Assembly: GCF_900109095.1 (NCBI RefSeq) | Contig: NZ_FNYZ01000001.1 | Span: forward strand, 496,001-560,000 | DNA: 64,000 nucleotides | From: Sphingobium sp. AP50 | Lineage (GTDB): Bacteria; Pseudomonadota; Alphaproteobacteria; Sphingomonadales; Sphingomonadaceae | Reading direction: 5' to 3' | In this document: positions 10,101-19,672 of the stretch, piece by piece | How the letters are laid out: every line of letters starts with the position of its first letter | How positions within the stretch are numbered: the stretch's first letter is position 1 | Made by a program: the position numbers and the translations under genes | Notes under the pieces: generated by a model | Database searches by the model: none | What the model was told of the DNA's origin: nothing | What the model saw: only the letters and a program-made list of their open reading frames with translations

Positions 10101-10494
10101 CCTTGAAGCCTGCCGCGCGCGACGATCCGCCACGCTGCGTCGGGGCGCTCGGCTGAACCGCGCGGGGCGCAGGTGCAGGCTGCCAGGTCCGGGTAGGCGC
10201 AGGCGTTGCAGCAGCGGCACGGGCCGGCTGCGGCGTCGACGCGGCGGCTACCGGCTTTGGCGTTTCCACCTTGCGCGGCGGTCCGGCCATCGCGGCGCGG
10301 GCGGCCGCACTGTTCGGGTCCAGCGCCAGGGCGCGGCGGAAGGCCTGATTGGCCAGATCCTGCCGACCCTTGCCCTGCCAATAGCGTCCCTGTTCCACCA
10401 GCGCCGCCACGCCCGGCACTTCGGCCATAGCGGGGGCTGCCAGGGTCAGGGCCGGGCCGGCGCAGCCGACCAGGAGCCACAGCTTACGCATCAT
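7123..10494 (-). CDS. bcsC: Cellulose synthase outer-membrane subunit BcsC
   Basis: 1123 residues. A signal peptide (MMRKLWLLVGCAGPALTLAAPAMA) is followed by many TPR repeats to about residue 640. A low-complexity linker rich in Pro, Ala, Gly and Asn follows. The C-terminal beta-barrel includes ETPLLKLELGTTPLGF and AYNRYAGVN-type strands. BcsC carries the glucan across the periplasm and outer membrane. The start overlaps the bcsAB stop as ATGA and is preceded by GGAGGAAGC, so it is preferred over longer in-frame starts. Confidence 0.93.
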   Translation of the reverse strand: MMRKLWLLVGCAGPALTLAAPAMAEVPGVAALVEQGRYWQGKGRQDLANQAFRRALALDPNSAAARAAMAGPPRKVETPKPVAAASTPQPARAAAATPAPTRTWQPAPAPRAVQPSAPTQRGGSSRAAGFKALDAGNLAEAERDFQRAVAANGRDADAQGGLGLVRLRQGNFSEARDRLEQASRLGNAAQWNEALQSARFFAGLGEARAALAQNRLSEAQNTAEQLMRSGYPQRGPAIELLASIYEKQGRYADAADLYRQAKENGSQSDTRLASRAARAKALAAAANGDEIGAEQAFHSGLLLGQNDPWIRLEFARYLLARGRGSEVESLLSSLSSSSDPDWLYAGALLNAEMGRDPAAEALIGRIPEMQRTEQMRNFAVGLKIDAAVERAKALGAQGRQAEGLSAVRQLAATPGLDAARQASLADALYELGDREGAASLAQQAMSGEISDPQAYEPIVRVLAKTGRDAFATAAIQRAGQLAGPSAEGQKVMARMNGVMAASQADRMRLAGQNAAAFDLLQSAWNAAPGNQEVLGALARLYQSGGMPAQAAQTYQMLLAQSPTDRGATMGLIETAGAAGDRELARRTMDRALQANPNDYEIYMAAARMEKARGDDGAAVRYLKRAQELYARRSGAAGTLTSANPFATTVSGNNPFRNQQASAVAAPMANPFALSGSSRLPATSAPIAPANSGYGYAAPSQPFPTGGTPSAPMGGGGNMGSAAYADASGGQASNPSGDPVLGRIQSEISQLTRESGPRADLNTGYRERSGETGLSALREMTGTAQVSTGLGNGRISAKAQAVALDAGRPTGSGLARFGRNGTAEAEAIVAEEESALTQAKTQHASGVALSAAYETPLLKLELGTTPLGFEDTQVTWQAALTPRFSPYTTARVWVERKPVTDSVVAYAGTRDPVTGDRWGQVMRTGGGVSFSYDRDGAGIYGDFAYNRYAGVNVPNNRSFQANVGGYLPFYRGDRSSVTGGVNVNYQDYDNNQNFFTYGHGGYFSPQSFFSVSFPVRYSFTDDRMEIRAGVAPGYQSYYQEQVGLYPTDPTAQAALDALKAQNSDVRSYYDSISKTGFALSADGSFYYRVSPSTRVGGEISKNTFGSYDEFKSMIGIKQSLGGSQ

Positions 10495-13400
10495 GCTTCC
10501 TCCGACTCGCCCAGCCGACGGCGTTGCTGGCGGCTGAGATAGAGATAGAGCGGACCGGTCAGGATCAGCGCCGCCAGCAGGCCACAGGCCGCCATCAGCA
10601 ATGGACGCTGGCTCAGCCAGTAGGCCGCCTTCATCCAGAAGGGCAGATAGCCCACCCAATAGCCCGACCCGACCGCAAAGCTGCTCATCCCGTCGCCATT
10701 GACGACCGACAGGTCGCCCTGAATCTGGGCGTTGATCCGGGTGTCGGCCATGCCGCTCACCAGTTGCGGCAGGGTATTGGGATCGTCGGCCAGTACCGCC
10801 ACGACGCTGCGGCCACGCTCGAATGGCGATTCGAAACCGGTCACGCCGCTAAAGCCCGATGTCGCGGCAAAAAATTGCGCAACCTCGTCATGGCTCGACC
10901 GTTCGAAGGGCGAGAAGAAGCCGAAGATGCGCTCGACCGGGGTCGATTCCGTCACGTCCAGCCGACCATTTTCATAACGAACCGGTGCCCCGCCGAACAG
11001 CTGGCCGGAACCCGCCACGCTGCTGGCGCCGATCACCAATATGTCGCGCCCGCCCAGCCGGTCCGGCTCGACCGCGTTGGACACGGTCACGGCCGTTGCG
11101 GCAGCGCCAGTCGAGTCGCCGAACCGGCCCATCAGCATCAGGAAGGCTTCGACCGCGCCGGTCGACGGGCGTTCGCCCATCAGCACCGTCGTCTCGCCCA
11201 GATCGGGGCGGATGGTGAAGGGATAGCCGGCACCGGCAAAGGTCGCCAGATCGGGCATGTGCAGCGCATGATAAGCACGGCTCAGGTCGATCTTGCTGGT
11301 CGGCCGCACCGATACGCGGACATTGTCGGGCAGCGTGCCCTGACACTTCTTCTTGTCGGCAATGATCAGATTATAATCGAAGATCAGCTCGTTCTGGCCG
11401 AACAGATTGTAGCGCGGCAGCACGATGGACGCATTGCTGTCCTGCGAGCTGGCGCCCGTCTTGCCGATCAGTTGCTCCCACCAGCTCACCCCGCCCAGCG
11501 GCAGGCTGCGCAGATACTGGCTGTTGATCGACACGTCGAGGCGCGACGCCCGCTTGTCCAGCCAGGGGGCGGACGGATAGCGATAGTTCATGTCCAGCGT
11601 GCCGCCCTGACGCGGCCAGAAGAACAGGTCGGGCGCGACGCGGAAGCGGGCGGACAGCGGACCGGGCGGCAGGCCCATGCCCTGCAACGCATTGGCATCC
11701 ATGATCTCGCCCAGTTGCACTGCACGATCGGTGCGCAGCCAGCGCGGCGCGGCATAGCGGGCATAGGTCGGGATGCGCACCCCGTCGAAGCTCATCTTCT
11801 GCCCGCCGAACAGGCCCCGGCCACTGGCCAGCGCGGCGGCGGCCAGCTTCAGTTCCTGCCCGTTGCGGCCCATGATCACCAGCAATTCGCCGAAATTGTC
11901 GCGCGGATTGCGGATCACGGCGGCGCTGGGACCGGTGAAGGTCAGCGGCAGGCCGGCGATCGGCCGGTCGGGCGTGGCGAAGATGATCGCATTGCCCTGC
12001 GGGATCTGATTGTAGACCGGCTTGAAGCTGAAGCCGCGATAGCTGGCGAGACTGCCGAACCAGGAAGAGATGCTGGCGGCCGCCTCCAGTTCGTTCGCGC
12101 GGGGCGACCCGGCGAAGATGAAGGGCAGGCGCAGCGGCAGATTGTCGCTCTTGTCAAAGAAGGGCGCAGGCAGACGGCCCAGATCAGGCTGCAACGGCAG
12201 CGTCTGGATCGTCATGTCGAACCAGGAGCGCACATTGCTGATATTGGCCCAGAGCGAGCTGTGGAACGGGTCTTCGCAATCGCGGGCATAATGGCCCACC
12301 AGACGCAGGTTCAGTTGGTTGTCGCCGGGCAGGAACAAAGCGGGATTGACCGGAATGCGGATATTCTGGCCCGCCGATTCGGACGAGGGCAGGGGAATGG
12401 TTCGCACCACTTCGCCGTTCAGCATGACGACCAGTTGGCTCAGGTCACCCAGCAGCGCGGGCGACCAGGCGAAATTCAGCGTCAGCGCGGCATTGGTCAC
12501 CACCTCGTTGCGGCGCAGGCCGAACGGGATACCGATTTCGCCGCGCGTACCGGCCAGCCGGATCGGCGTCTTGAGCTGGAGATCGCGGAAGCTCAGTCGC
12601 TGGTTGCGCACGCCGCTCGTCGCCGAAGCCGCGGCAGGCGCAGCAGCGGGGGCGGGTTGCGCACGGACCTGCGGCGCATTGGCGAAGGGCAGGCCGATCA
12701 GCGCGGCGACCGCGGCCGCCTTCGCCACGGCCTTGGCCGCGCCGGATTTGGCAGCCTCTGCCTTCGCGGCGGCGAGTTGGCGCTTATGGTCGCGCCGTTC
12801 CGTGCGGTTGAGGAAGAAGATGCGCTTGAGCGTGACCATGTCCACGATGATGATGTCCAGCAACGATCGGAGGGTGGATACCGGCTTGCGCGGGGCGGAT
12901 GGTTCCCAGGCGTCGGCCCGGCCCAGCACGGCCCGCACCAGTTGGCGCGAAAGGGTGGTGTCCAGCGGCCGGAACCGCAGGCTGGCTTCGCCCCGGTCCA
13001 GTCGCACGGTGTCGACCGGGATGGTCAGCGTCTCGTCGCCCATGGGCAGCGAGATGTGGGAAACCTGCCGGTCGCGCATCGAAAAATCCTTGGGGATGGT
13101 GATGGCGACGCCACCCATGGAAATGTTGGTGGTGCACGCCTCGATCACATAGCCGTCCTGCATGTACAGGGTGACCGGCAGCTGCGAATCGATGCGGATA
13201 TGCTCGCGGGTCTGGCGCGTTTCGCGCGCGACGGAGACGGCCGCGATCAGGATGATCAGGCTGAATACCGCCCAGATCACGTTCAGCGTCAGCGAGTCCG
13301 CCTGAATGTTGAACAGGTGGGAAAAGAAGAACAGCTTGACGAAGCCGATGATGATCCCCGCCAGCATCAGCCCGATGCAGATCAGGTGTGGCCGAACGGT

Positions 13401-14876
13401 CGCGAAATCGAAATAGGTCTGGTCCAGCGTGCTGCCCTTGTCGGTCACGTTGAACTTGCCCTTGCGCGGCTGGAACAGCGTCACCACCGTGGGCTTCACC
13501 AGATGGAAGGCCAGGATGGTTTCGTAGATTTCGCCCCAGAAGGGACGACGGTCGCCGCCCTGCGTGATCGCGCCCGACGCCATCGAACAATAAAGATGCG
13601 GCAGCGCATAGGCGAAGATCATCGATGCCGACGCATGGATGATGTTCTGGCCGAAGACGAGATAGGCGAGCGGGCTGGTCAGGAACACGATCCGCGGCAG
13701 CGGAAACTGGAAATGCAGCATCGCGTTCAGGTAGCAGAAGCGCTGCTGCCAGTTCAGGCCGCGCCCCAGCAACGGATTGTCGATGCGGAAGATCTGCGTC
13801 ATGCCGCGCGCCCAGCGGATGCGCTGGCCGATATGCACGACCAGCCGCTCGGTGGCGAGGCCGGCGGACAGGCGCGCGCCGATATAGGCGGTGTTCCACC
13901 CCATGCGTTGCAGCTTCAGCGCGGTGTGGGCGTCTTCCGTCACCGTCTCGCCGGCAAAACCGTTGGTCTGCATCAGCGCCTCGCGGCGGATGACCGCGCA
14001 CGATCCGCAGAAGAAGGTCGCATTCCACAGGTCATTGCCCGACTGGACCGCGCCATAGAAGAGGTCGCCTTCGCCCGGCAGGTCGCGCACCGTGCCCAGA
14101 TTGCGCTGGGCCGGGTCCTGCGAATAGAAATGGTGCGGCGTCTGCATCAGCGCCAGTTGCGCATCGCGCTGGAACCAGCCGACCGTCATCTGGAGGAAGG
14201 CGCGCGTGGGCACATGGTCGCAATCGAAGATCGCGATCAGCGACCCGTTGGTCTTCTTCATCGCCGCGTTCAGATTGCCCGCCTTGGCGTGCAGATTGTC
14301 GCCACGGGTCAGATAACCGCACCCGGCCTGCCGCGCGAAGGCCTGAAATTCGGGCCGGCGGCCATCGTCCAGAATGAAGACGCGGAACCGGTCGGCGGGA
14401 TAATCCATGTCCATCGCCGCGAACACGGTGTTGCGGACGATCGACAGGCTTTCATTATAGGTCGGGATATAGACGTCGACGAACGGCCACTGGTCCGGCT
14501 CGCCCTGAATTTCCACGATCTGGCGCTTCAAAGGCCATGCGGTCTGCAAGAAACCCAGGATCAGGATCAGCCAGGCATAGCATTCGGCCAGATACAGCCC
14601 GCTGCCCAGCATGAATTCCAGAAAAGTGCCGAATTCCAGCGTCGCCGTGGTGCGCCAGAACATATAGCGGGTCGACACGATGATCGACAGGATCGCCAGC
14701 GTCAGCAGCGCGCGGCGCGTGCCGATCCGGCCCAGCACGACGCCACCGGCAATGGTCAGGAACGCAAAACCCCACTGGGCCGACAGGCTCAGCGGGACGG
14801 TGACGGCCAGCACGGCCAGCAGCACGGCCAGAGCAATCAGCCCCGGTCCGCTCATCCATTGCCACAGGCGGCTCAT
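10491..14876 (-). CDS. bcsAB: Fused cellulose synthase BcsA-BcsB
   Basis: 1461 residues, catalytic and periplasmic subunits in one chain. The BcsA part has membrane helices, a GT2 domain with DD (170-171), DCD (218-220), TED (313-315) and QRIRW (351-355), and more helices. Its PilZ domain has R557-xxx-R561 and N584-I-S586-xx-G589, both c-di-GMP contacts. A linker at about 700-740 contains a hydrophobic, signal-peptide-like stretch (AAVAALIGLPFANAPQVRAQ). The BcsB part runs from about 755 to the end, with a C-terminal membrane helix and YLSRQQRRR tail. It polymerises UDP-glucose and is switched on by c-di-GMP. The ATGA overlaps at both ends indicate coupled translation. Confidence 0.95.
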   Translation of the reverse strand: MSRLWQWMSGPGLIALAVLLAVLAVTVPLSLSAQWGFAFLTIAGGVVLGRIGTRRALLTLAILSIIVSTRYMFWRTTATLEFGTFLEFMLGSGLYLAECYAWLILILGFLQTAWPLKRQIVEIQGEPDQWPFVDVYIPTYNESLSIVRNTVFAAMDMDYPADRFRVFILDDGRRPEFQAFARQAGCGYLTRGDNLHAKAGNLNAAMKKTNGSLIAIFDCDHVPTRAFLQMTVGWFQRDAQLALMQTPHHFYSQDPAQRNLGTVRDLPGEGDLFYGAVQSGNDLWNATFFCGSCAVIRREALMQTNGFAGETVTEDAHTALKLQRMGWNTAYIGARLSAGLATERLVVHIGQRIRWARGMTQIFRIDNPLLGRGLNWQQRFCYLNAMLHFQFPLPRIVFLTSPLAYLVFGQNIIHASASMIFAYALPHLYCSMASGAITQGGDRRPFWGEIYETILAFHLVKPTVVTLFQPRKGKFNVTDKGSTLDQTYFDFATVRPHLICIGLMLAGIIIGFVKLFFFSHLFNIQADSLTLNVIWAVFSLIILIAAVSVARETRQTREHIRIDSQLPVTLYMQDGYVIEACTTNISMGGVAITIPKDFSMRDRQVSHISLPMGDETLTIPVDTVRLDRGEASLRFRPLDTTLSRQLVRAVLGRADAWEPSAPRKPVSTLRSLLDIIIVDMVTLKRIFFLNRTERRDHKRQLAAAKAEAAKSGAAKAVAKAAAVAALIGLPFANAPQVRAQPAPAAAPAAASATSGVRNQRLSFRDLQLKTPIRLAGTRGEIGIPFGLRRNEVVTNAALTLNFAWSPALLGDLSQLVVMLNGEVVRTIPLPSSESAGQNIRIPVNPALFLPGDNQLNLRLVGHYARDCEDPFHSSLWANISNVRSWFDMTIQTLPLQPDLGRLPAPFFDKSDNLPLRLPFIFAGSPRANELEAAASISSWFGSLASYRGFSFKPVYNQIPQGNAIIFATPDRPIAGLPLTFTGPSAAVIRNPRDNFGELLVIMGRNGQELKLAAAALASGRGLFGGQKMSFDGVRIPTYARYAAPRWLRTDRAVQLGEIMDANALQGMGLPPGPLSARFRVAPDLFFWPRQGGTLDMNYRYPSAPWLDKRASRLDVSINSQYLRSLPLGGVSWWEQLIGKTGASSQDSNASIVLPRYNLFGQNELIFDYNLIIADKKKCQGTLPDNVRVSVRPTSKIDLSRAYHALHMPDLATFAGAGYPFTIRPDLGETTVLMGERPSTGAVEAFLMLMGRFGDSTGAAATAVTVSNAVEPDRLGGRDILVIGASSVAGSGQLFGGAPVRYENGRLDVTESTPVERIFGFFSPFERSSHDEVAQFFAATSGFSGVTGFESPFERGRSVVAVLADDPNTLPQLVSGMADTRINAQIQGDLSVVNGDGMSSFAVGSGYWVGYLPFWMKAAYWLSQRPLLMAACGLLAALILTGPLYLYLSRQQRRRLGESEEA

Positions 14877-15589
14877 GACTGCGCCTCCGGCGTCAGGCCA
14901 AGGCCACAGCGGCGTTCCACGGCGATCGCCAGCTTGGCAAGGTCGGCCAGCGCCACGCTGGCGGGCGCGAAGCGGCCGATCGGCTCGAACATGGCGGCGG
15001 CTTCATTGACGGCCTCGTCCCGACGGACCGTGCCGATCAGCCGATCGCCAACCAGTTCGCGCAGAAAGATGTGCGAATGGCGCGACAGCCGATGCGTGTC
15101 GTCCAACTGGTTCAGGATGAAGGCGGTATTCTGCAACTCGATCGTCGGCGTGCCCGGCTGCACCTTGGACAGCGCGACCAGCGATCCGGGACGCGGGTCC
15201 ATGACGCAGATGTGCAGCAGCGCATGGGGCAGCAGCAGCTCTTTCGTCTCCCGGTCGCCCGCCGCCAGATCGGCGATATAGAATCGGTCCCCGGCAAAGG
15301 GGGAGGCCGCGTCGGCGTTCAGCCGCTTGCGAAAGCCCGGATCGCTGCCCAGTTCATGCGCCGCCAGCAATTCGACCCCGGACACCACCGTCGCTTCGCC
15401 GACATGCGTCACCATATTGGGCAGCGGCTGTGCGGGCAGCAGCCCGAAATAGAGTTTCAGCGAATCCTGAAAGGTGAAGTCGAGCGCCGTCACCTCATGC
15501 CCGCGCTCGGCCAGCGCGATGGCGAGCTGTGCTGCGATGAAGCTGGTGCCCACACCGCCCTTGGGTGAATGGCAAAGCAGAAGCGGCAT
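14873..15589 (-). CDS. bcsQ: BcsQ, ParA/MinD-like ATPase of cellulose synthesis
   Basis: 238 residues from the start MPLLLCHSPKGG. The deviant Walker A motif is KGGVGTSF. A DFTFQD strand follows where MinD/ParA proteins bind Mg, then FYIADLAAGD. BcsQ (YhjQ) helps place or assemble the synthase at the inner membrane. The start lies 5 nt after the previous stop, and the stop overlaps bcsAB as ATGA. An in-frame extension to 15838 overlaps the whole upstream gene and is not credible. Confidence 0.88.
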   Translation of the reverse strand: MPLLLCHSPKGGVGTSFIAAQLAIALAERGHEVTALDFTFQDSLKLYFGLLPAQPLPNMVTHVGEATVVSGVELLAAHELGSDPGFRKRLNADAASPFAGDRFYIADLAAGDRETKELLLPHALLHICVMDPRPGSLVALSKVQPGTPTIELQNTAFILNQLDDTHRLSRHSHIFLRELVGDRLIGTVRRDEAVNEAAAMFEPIGRFAPASVALADLAKLAIAVERRCGLGLTPEAQS

Positions 15590-15594
15590 GATCT

Positions 15595-15930
15595 CTACCC
15601 CGAATTCTTGGAGGATAGCTGGCCCAGAAAGCCGCGCAGATCGTCGCCGGGGCGGCTCGCTGCGGCTGGGCTGGGCTCGGCGTAACGGGAAAACATATCC
15701 GGACTGTCGGCCGGGCGCGCGGCGGGCGCATAATGTTTCGCCTCGCTCGCGCGCATCGCGGCTTCCTTTTCGGCCAGAGCCGACATCGGCCTGCCGACCA
15801 CCCGTTCGTCCGCCAGCAGGGCTTCGAAAATCGGCCACAGCTCCATGTCCGCAAAGGCGTCATGAAATTCGCGATAGCGAAAATCCTTTTGCCCGAGGCG
15901 TTGGAGAAGGCTGGTCGTGTCAGCGCGCAT
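15595..15930 (-). CDS. BcsR/BcsP-like accessory protein
   Basis: 111 residues. The N-terminal LLQRLGQKDFRYREFHDAF and ELWPIFEALLAD resemble the short BcsR/YhjR pattern (hydrophobic heptads, then W-P-hydrophobic). An Ala/Pro-rich middle and a short conserved-looking tail, GDDLRGFLGQL, follow. In other bacteria BcsR works with BcsQ. AAGGAG lies six bases before the chosen start. It is the first gene of the operon. The link to BcsR/BcsP is by pattern and position only. Confidence 0.6.
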   Translation of the reverse strand: MRADTTSLLQRLGQKDFRYREFHDAFADMELWPIFEALLADERVVGRPMSALAEKEAAMRASEAKHYAPAARPADSPDMFSRYAEPSPAAASRPGDDLRGFLGQLSSKNSG

Positions 15931-16421
15931 GATGGCTCCTTGAGTGGCTGGCCCACGCAATTTGGTACCCTTCAATGCCTAACAAAATTTTAAGCCTGTC
16001 TTTCGCGGCGACGATTGACGTTGCGGCGCGGCGTCGTGATTGCGCCTTCCCATTGACGGGAAAGAAGAAAAACTGAATGGCGCGATAATATTCCACAGCC
16101 GAAACGATATCGGCGGATTGCCTTCATTTCTGGATGATGACTGATAAAGTTCAGAAAAGGCCAAGTTTTGGACTGTCTATTACAGGGGTGATTTATGATT
16201 TTGCCTGATCAGCATTGATCGGCGAATCCCGTCTTTCCAGTTGGGCGCATCATGCGATTGAGTTGTTGTGCGCGCCAATCATGAGTGATCGTTTGCCCGA
16301 ATTCGCCGCTTATGAAGTTTCGCAAGGATATCAATGTCCAGGCGAATGTTGTCACGGTTCGTCGCACAATAATTAGGTTCAATTAACCAATATAAAACCC
16401 TCTTCTGGTCATCATGCGGGC
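15931..16421. promoter_or_regulatory. Divergent intergenic region, bcs operon / signalling operon
   Basis: 491 bp with no gene, more A+T-rich than its surroundings from about 16050 to 16410. It must hold the promoters of the leftward bcs operon and the rightward kinase/cyclase operon. Possible elements are a TAAAAT box on the minus strand near 15980 and TATAAA near 16390 on the plus strand. Neither has a convincing -35 partner. A small inverted repeat ggtt-N5-aacc lies just before 16390. No RNA gene was seen. Confidence 0.5.
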
Positions 16422-16844
16422 ATGAGACAGGAACAGGCCCGATCCCATATCAAGGTCCTCTCCTCCTCGCGGACGGGGGCAGAGAAGCAGTCTGCTGTGC
16501 TACAGCGCAGTGGGGGCGGGCGGCTGTTCGTCTATCTTCCCGCCGCCCTGCTGCTGTTCGCTGGCCTCACCGGTCTTGGCGCCGCCTCGCTCTATGGCGG
16601 GCCGGATTCGGGCTGGTATCTCGTCATCGCCGCACCGGGCTCGACCCGCGCGCAGACGATCAATCTCGTCAGCGCGGCCAACGGTCGGCTGGTGCAGGCG
16701 GGCCGCTTCTCCAACATCGTCATCGCCGGGTCCGACCGGCCCGATTTCCCCGCCGCCCTGCGCAAGGCAGGCGCCTGGCTGGCGGTCGCCGCCCCACCGG
16801 GCGGCGGTTGCCTCGACCCTTCCACTCGGGAACAGAGCCTATGA
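16422..16844 (+). CDS. Small membrane-anchored protein of signalling operon
   Basis: 140 residues. A cytoplasmic start of about 35 residues is followed by one membrane helix ([20 protein letters not shown], about 36-55). The periplasmic or soluble tail contains [11 protein letters not shown] and [15 protein letters not shown]. No family is recognised. Its stop overlaps the histidine kinase start as ATGA, so the two are translationally coupled. It may be a sensor accessory for the kinase (inference). Confidence 0.7.
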   Translation: MRQEQARSHIKVLSSSRTGAEKQSAVLQRSGGGRLFVYLPAALLLFAGLTGLGAASLYGGPDSGWYLVIAAPGSTRAQTINLVSAANGRLVQAGRFSNIVIAGSDRPDFPAALRKAGAWLAVAAPPGGGCLDPSTREQSL

Positions 16845-19672
16845 CCATCGAACTCGATACATTGCGATATCATTTCGGCCGGTTCCTCGTGCCGCTTTTC
16901 TGGGCGCATGTGCCGCTGCTGGCGACCGTCGCCCTGCTGACCGGCCATTCGCCGACCGGTGCAGCGATCGCGGGGGCGGTGCTGGCGGGGGCCTATCATC
17001 TGATGTGGTGGAGCCGTGGCATCGCCGTGGAAACCCGCTGCCTGTCCGCCATCGCGCTGGTCGGGGAACCGGCGATCCTGCTGTTCCTGCTGCGCGGCCA
17101 TGCCTGGCAGATGGACATGCACATGTATTTCTTTGCCATGCTGGCGCTGACCATCGCCTGGTGCGACAAGCGCGCCATCCTGGCCGCCGCCACTGCCACC
17201 GCGGCGCATCATCTGCTGTTGCTCTATCTTCTGCCCTATGCGGTGTTTCCGGGGCAGGGCAATCTGGAACGCGTCCTGCTCCATGCAGGCATCGTCGCCT
17301 TCCAGACGGCCGTTCTGGTCTGGCTCAGCGACAAGCTGGTGGAAAGCTTCCAGCGCAACCAGCGCATGGGCGACGAGATATTGGCCAAGAATGCGGCGCT
17401 GGAGGAACGCACCCGCGAGGCGGAGGAAGCGAACCGCGCCAAGAGCCTGTTCCTGGCCAATATGAGCCATGAAATCCGCACGCCGATGAACGCCATATTG
17501 GGCTTCTGCCATCTGGTGATGCGCACCGATCTTGACCCCAAACAGCAGGATTATGTCGGCAAGATCAATCAGGCCGGCGTGTCGCTGCTGCGCCTGATCA
17601 ACGACATTCTCGATTTCTCGAAGAATGAAGCGGGCAAGCTGACGCTGGAATCCAACCCCTTCAACCTGCGCCGCGCGATCGAGAACCAGATTCATCTGGT
17701 CGCCGACAATGCCGAGGCGAAACAGGTGAAGCTGGTGTCCCGCATCGCTTCCACCGTGCCCGACCGGCTGGTGGGGGATGAGATGCGCTTCTGTCAGGTC
17801 GTGCTCAACCTGCTCAGCAACGCAGTCAAATTCTCCGAGGAAGGCAGCGTTACGATCAGCGTCGCGCTGCTGTCCGAACAGCAGGGGCAGGCCATGCTTG
17901 AATTGTCGGTGCGCGACACCGGCATCGGCATGACGCCCGAACAGCAGGCTGCCCTGTTCCATTCCTTCACCCAGGCCGACAGTTCCACCACGCGTCGCTT
18001 CGGCGGCACGGGCCTTGGCCTCGCCATCTGTCGCCAGATCGTGGAGCAGATGGGTGGCAGCATCCGGGTGGACAGCCAGGTGGGCGAAGGCAGTATCTTC
18101 ACCTGCCGCATTCAGATGGCGCTGGAAGACAGCCTCGTCGCGCTGGAAACGCCCTTGCCCGATCAGATCCGGCGCCTGCGCGTGCTGGCGGCGGACGACA
18201 ATCCTGCCTCGCGCCAGATCATGCATGATGTGTTCGCCGGCTGGGGCATGACGGTCGATCTCGTCGCATCGGGGCATGAGGCACTGGCCGCGATCGACGC
18301 GGCCGATCAGGGTGGCAAACCCTATGAACTGGTGCTGCTCGACTGGAAGATGCCCGGCATGGACGGGATGCAGGTGGTAGAGGAGATGCGCGTCGCTCCT
18401 TATCAGGGGGCGCGGCCCAAGACGCTGATCGTCACCGCCTATGGTGCTGACGATTTTGTGAACCATGCGCAGGATGGCGACATCGCGGCCTTCCTGACCA
18501 AGCCGGTTGTGCCCAGGACGCTGATCGACACCATCATCGATGTGTTCGCGCAGGATGATGTCGCGCCCGTCGTGACCGTCGCTCCCATGACGGATGCGCT
18601 GCCGATGGTGGCGGAGCCGTTGCGCGGCCTGCACGTCCTGCTGGTCGAGGATAATGAGATCAACCGCGAAATCGCCACCGAATTGCTGTGCGATGCCGGT
18701 CTGCTGGTCGATTGCGCGGAAAATGGCCGCATCGCCTGCGACATGATGCGCGACCATGGCGCCCGCTATGCCGCCGTACTGATGGACGTGCAGATGCCCG
18801 AAATGGACGGCGTCACCGCGACGAAGGTCATCCGCGAAAGCTGGTCGGCCGACCGCCTGCCGATCATCGCCATGACCGCCCATGCCTATGAGGAGGAAAA
18901 ACAGCGCTGCCTGTCCGCCGGCATGAACGATCATGTGGCTAAGCCGGTCGATCCGGCCGGGCTGGTGCGCACGCTCAATCACTGGCTGAAACCGGTCGTG
19001 GTCGCTGCGCTCGCGCCGCAACCTGTCGCGCCGACCAAAGTGCCCGACGGCGCCTTGCCCGACAGCCTGCCGCCCTTCGACATTCAGGGGGCATTGCTGC
19101 GGGTCAATGGAAAGGCGACATTGCTGCGCAAGCTGATCGTGACCTTCGGCAACACCTATGCCGATGTCGCCGGAGAATTGCGGGTGCTGATTGGCACCGG
19201 CATGCTGCCTGACGCGCGGCGGCTGGCCCACAGCCTGAAGGGCGTGGCCGGATCGCTGGAACTGCCACAGGTTCAGGCGATGGCCGCCGATATCGAACGC
19301 ATGCTGGCCGCGGGCGAAGTCGATCAGGCGCGCGGCGCGATTGTCGATCTGGAAAGCATCATCGCCCCCGCCATCGTCGCGGCACGCAGCTTGACCGGGG
19401 GAGGGCAGGCGACGAGCGTCGTCATGATCGCGCCCGCCGATCCCGGCGCGATCCATGCGGCCCAGCATGAATTGCGCGATCTGCTGCGCCGCCGCAGCAT
19501 GGGCGCACGCGCCAGCTTCGGCCGCTTCGCCGATGCGCTGGGCCTGCCCGATGATCAGCGCGCCAGCCACCCTGTGCAGCAGGCGCTGGACAAGCTGGAT
19601 TATGAAGCCGCGCTGGCGCTGCTCGATGGAGAGAGCGCCCGGCCCGAAGAACGAACGGGGGTGATTTCATGA
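16841..19672 (+). CDS. Hybrid sensor histidine kinase with two REC and an Hpt domain
   Basis: 943 residues. About five or six membrane helices occupy residues 10-165, followed by a coiled coil. The HisKA domain has the phospho-acceptor H210 ([12 protein letters not shown]). The ATPase domain shows [15 protein letters not shown] and [12 protein letters not shown]1 carries D501 in LLDWKMP, and REC2 carries D649 in LMDVQMP. The C-terminal Hpt domain carries H797 in RRLAHSLKG. All phosphorelay residues are present. It is coupled by ATGA overlaps to the small membrane protein before it and the diguanylate cyclase after it. The cyclase receiver is therefore the likely final phosphate target. Confidence 0.93.
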   Translation: MTIELDTLRYHFGRFLVPLFWAHVPLLATVALLTGHSPTGAAIAGAVLAGAYHLMWWSRGIAVETRCLSAIALVGEPAILLFLLRGHAWQMDMHMYFFAMLALTIAWCDKRAILAAATATAAHHLLLLYLLPYAVFPGQGNLERVLLHAGIVAFQTAVLVWLSDKLVESFQRNQRMGDEILAKNAALEERTREAEEANRAKSLFLANMSHEIRTPMNAILGFCHLVMRTDLDPKQQDYVGKINQAGVSLLRLINDILDFSKNEAGKLTLESNPFNLRRAIENQIHLVADNAEAKQVKLVSRIASTVPDRLVGDEMRFCQVVLNLLSNAVKFSEEGSVTISVALLSEQQGQAMLELSVRDTGIGMTPEQQAALFHSFTQADSSTTRRFGGTGLGLAICRQIVEQMGGSIRVDSQVGEGSIFTCRIQMALEDSLVALETPLPDQIRRLRVLAADDNPASRQIMHDVFAGWGMTVDLVASGHEALAAIDAADQGGKPYELVLLDWKMPGMDGMQVVEEMRVAPYQGARPKTLIVTAYGADDFVNHAQDGDIAAFLTKPVVPRTLIDTIIDVFAQDDVAPVVTVAPMTDALPMVAEPLRGLHVLLVEDNEINREIATELLCDAGLLVDCAENGRIACDMMRDHGARYAAVLMDVQMPEMDGVTATKVIRESWSADRLPIIAMTAHAYEEEKQRCLSAGMNDHVAKPVDPAGLVRTLNHWLKPVVVAALAPQPVAPTKVPDGALPDSLPPFDIQGALLRVNGKATLLRKLIVTFGNTYADVAGELRVLIGTGMLPDARRLAHSLKGVAGSLELPQVQAMAADIERMLAAGEVDQARGAIVDLESIIAPAIVAARSLTGGGQATSVVMIAPADPGAIHAAQHELRDLLRRRSMGARASFGRFADALGLPDDQRASHPVQQALDKLDYEAALALLDGESARPEERTGVIS

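Noticed and set aside
10524-15281. A 1585-codon plus-strand frame opposite bcsAB and bcsQ
   Set aside because: It is the antisense of two well-supported genes and has no recognisable domain or ribosome site.
16592-19570. A 992-codon minus-strand frame opposite the hybrid kinase
   Set aside because: The kinase has all phosphorelay motifs in its own frame. The opposite frame is rich in Gln, His and Arg, as expected for a shadow.
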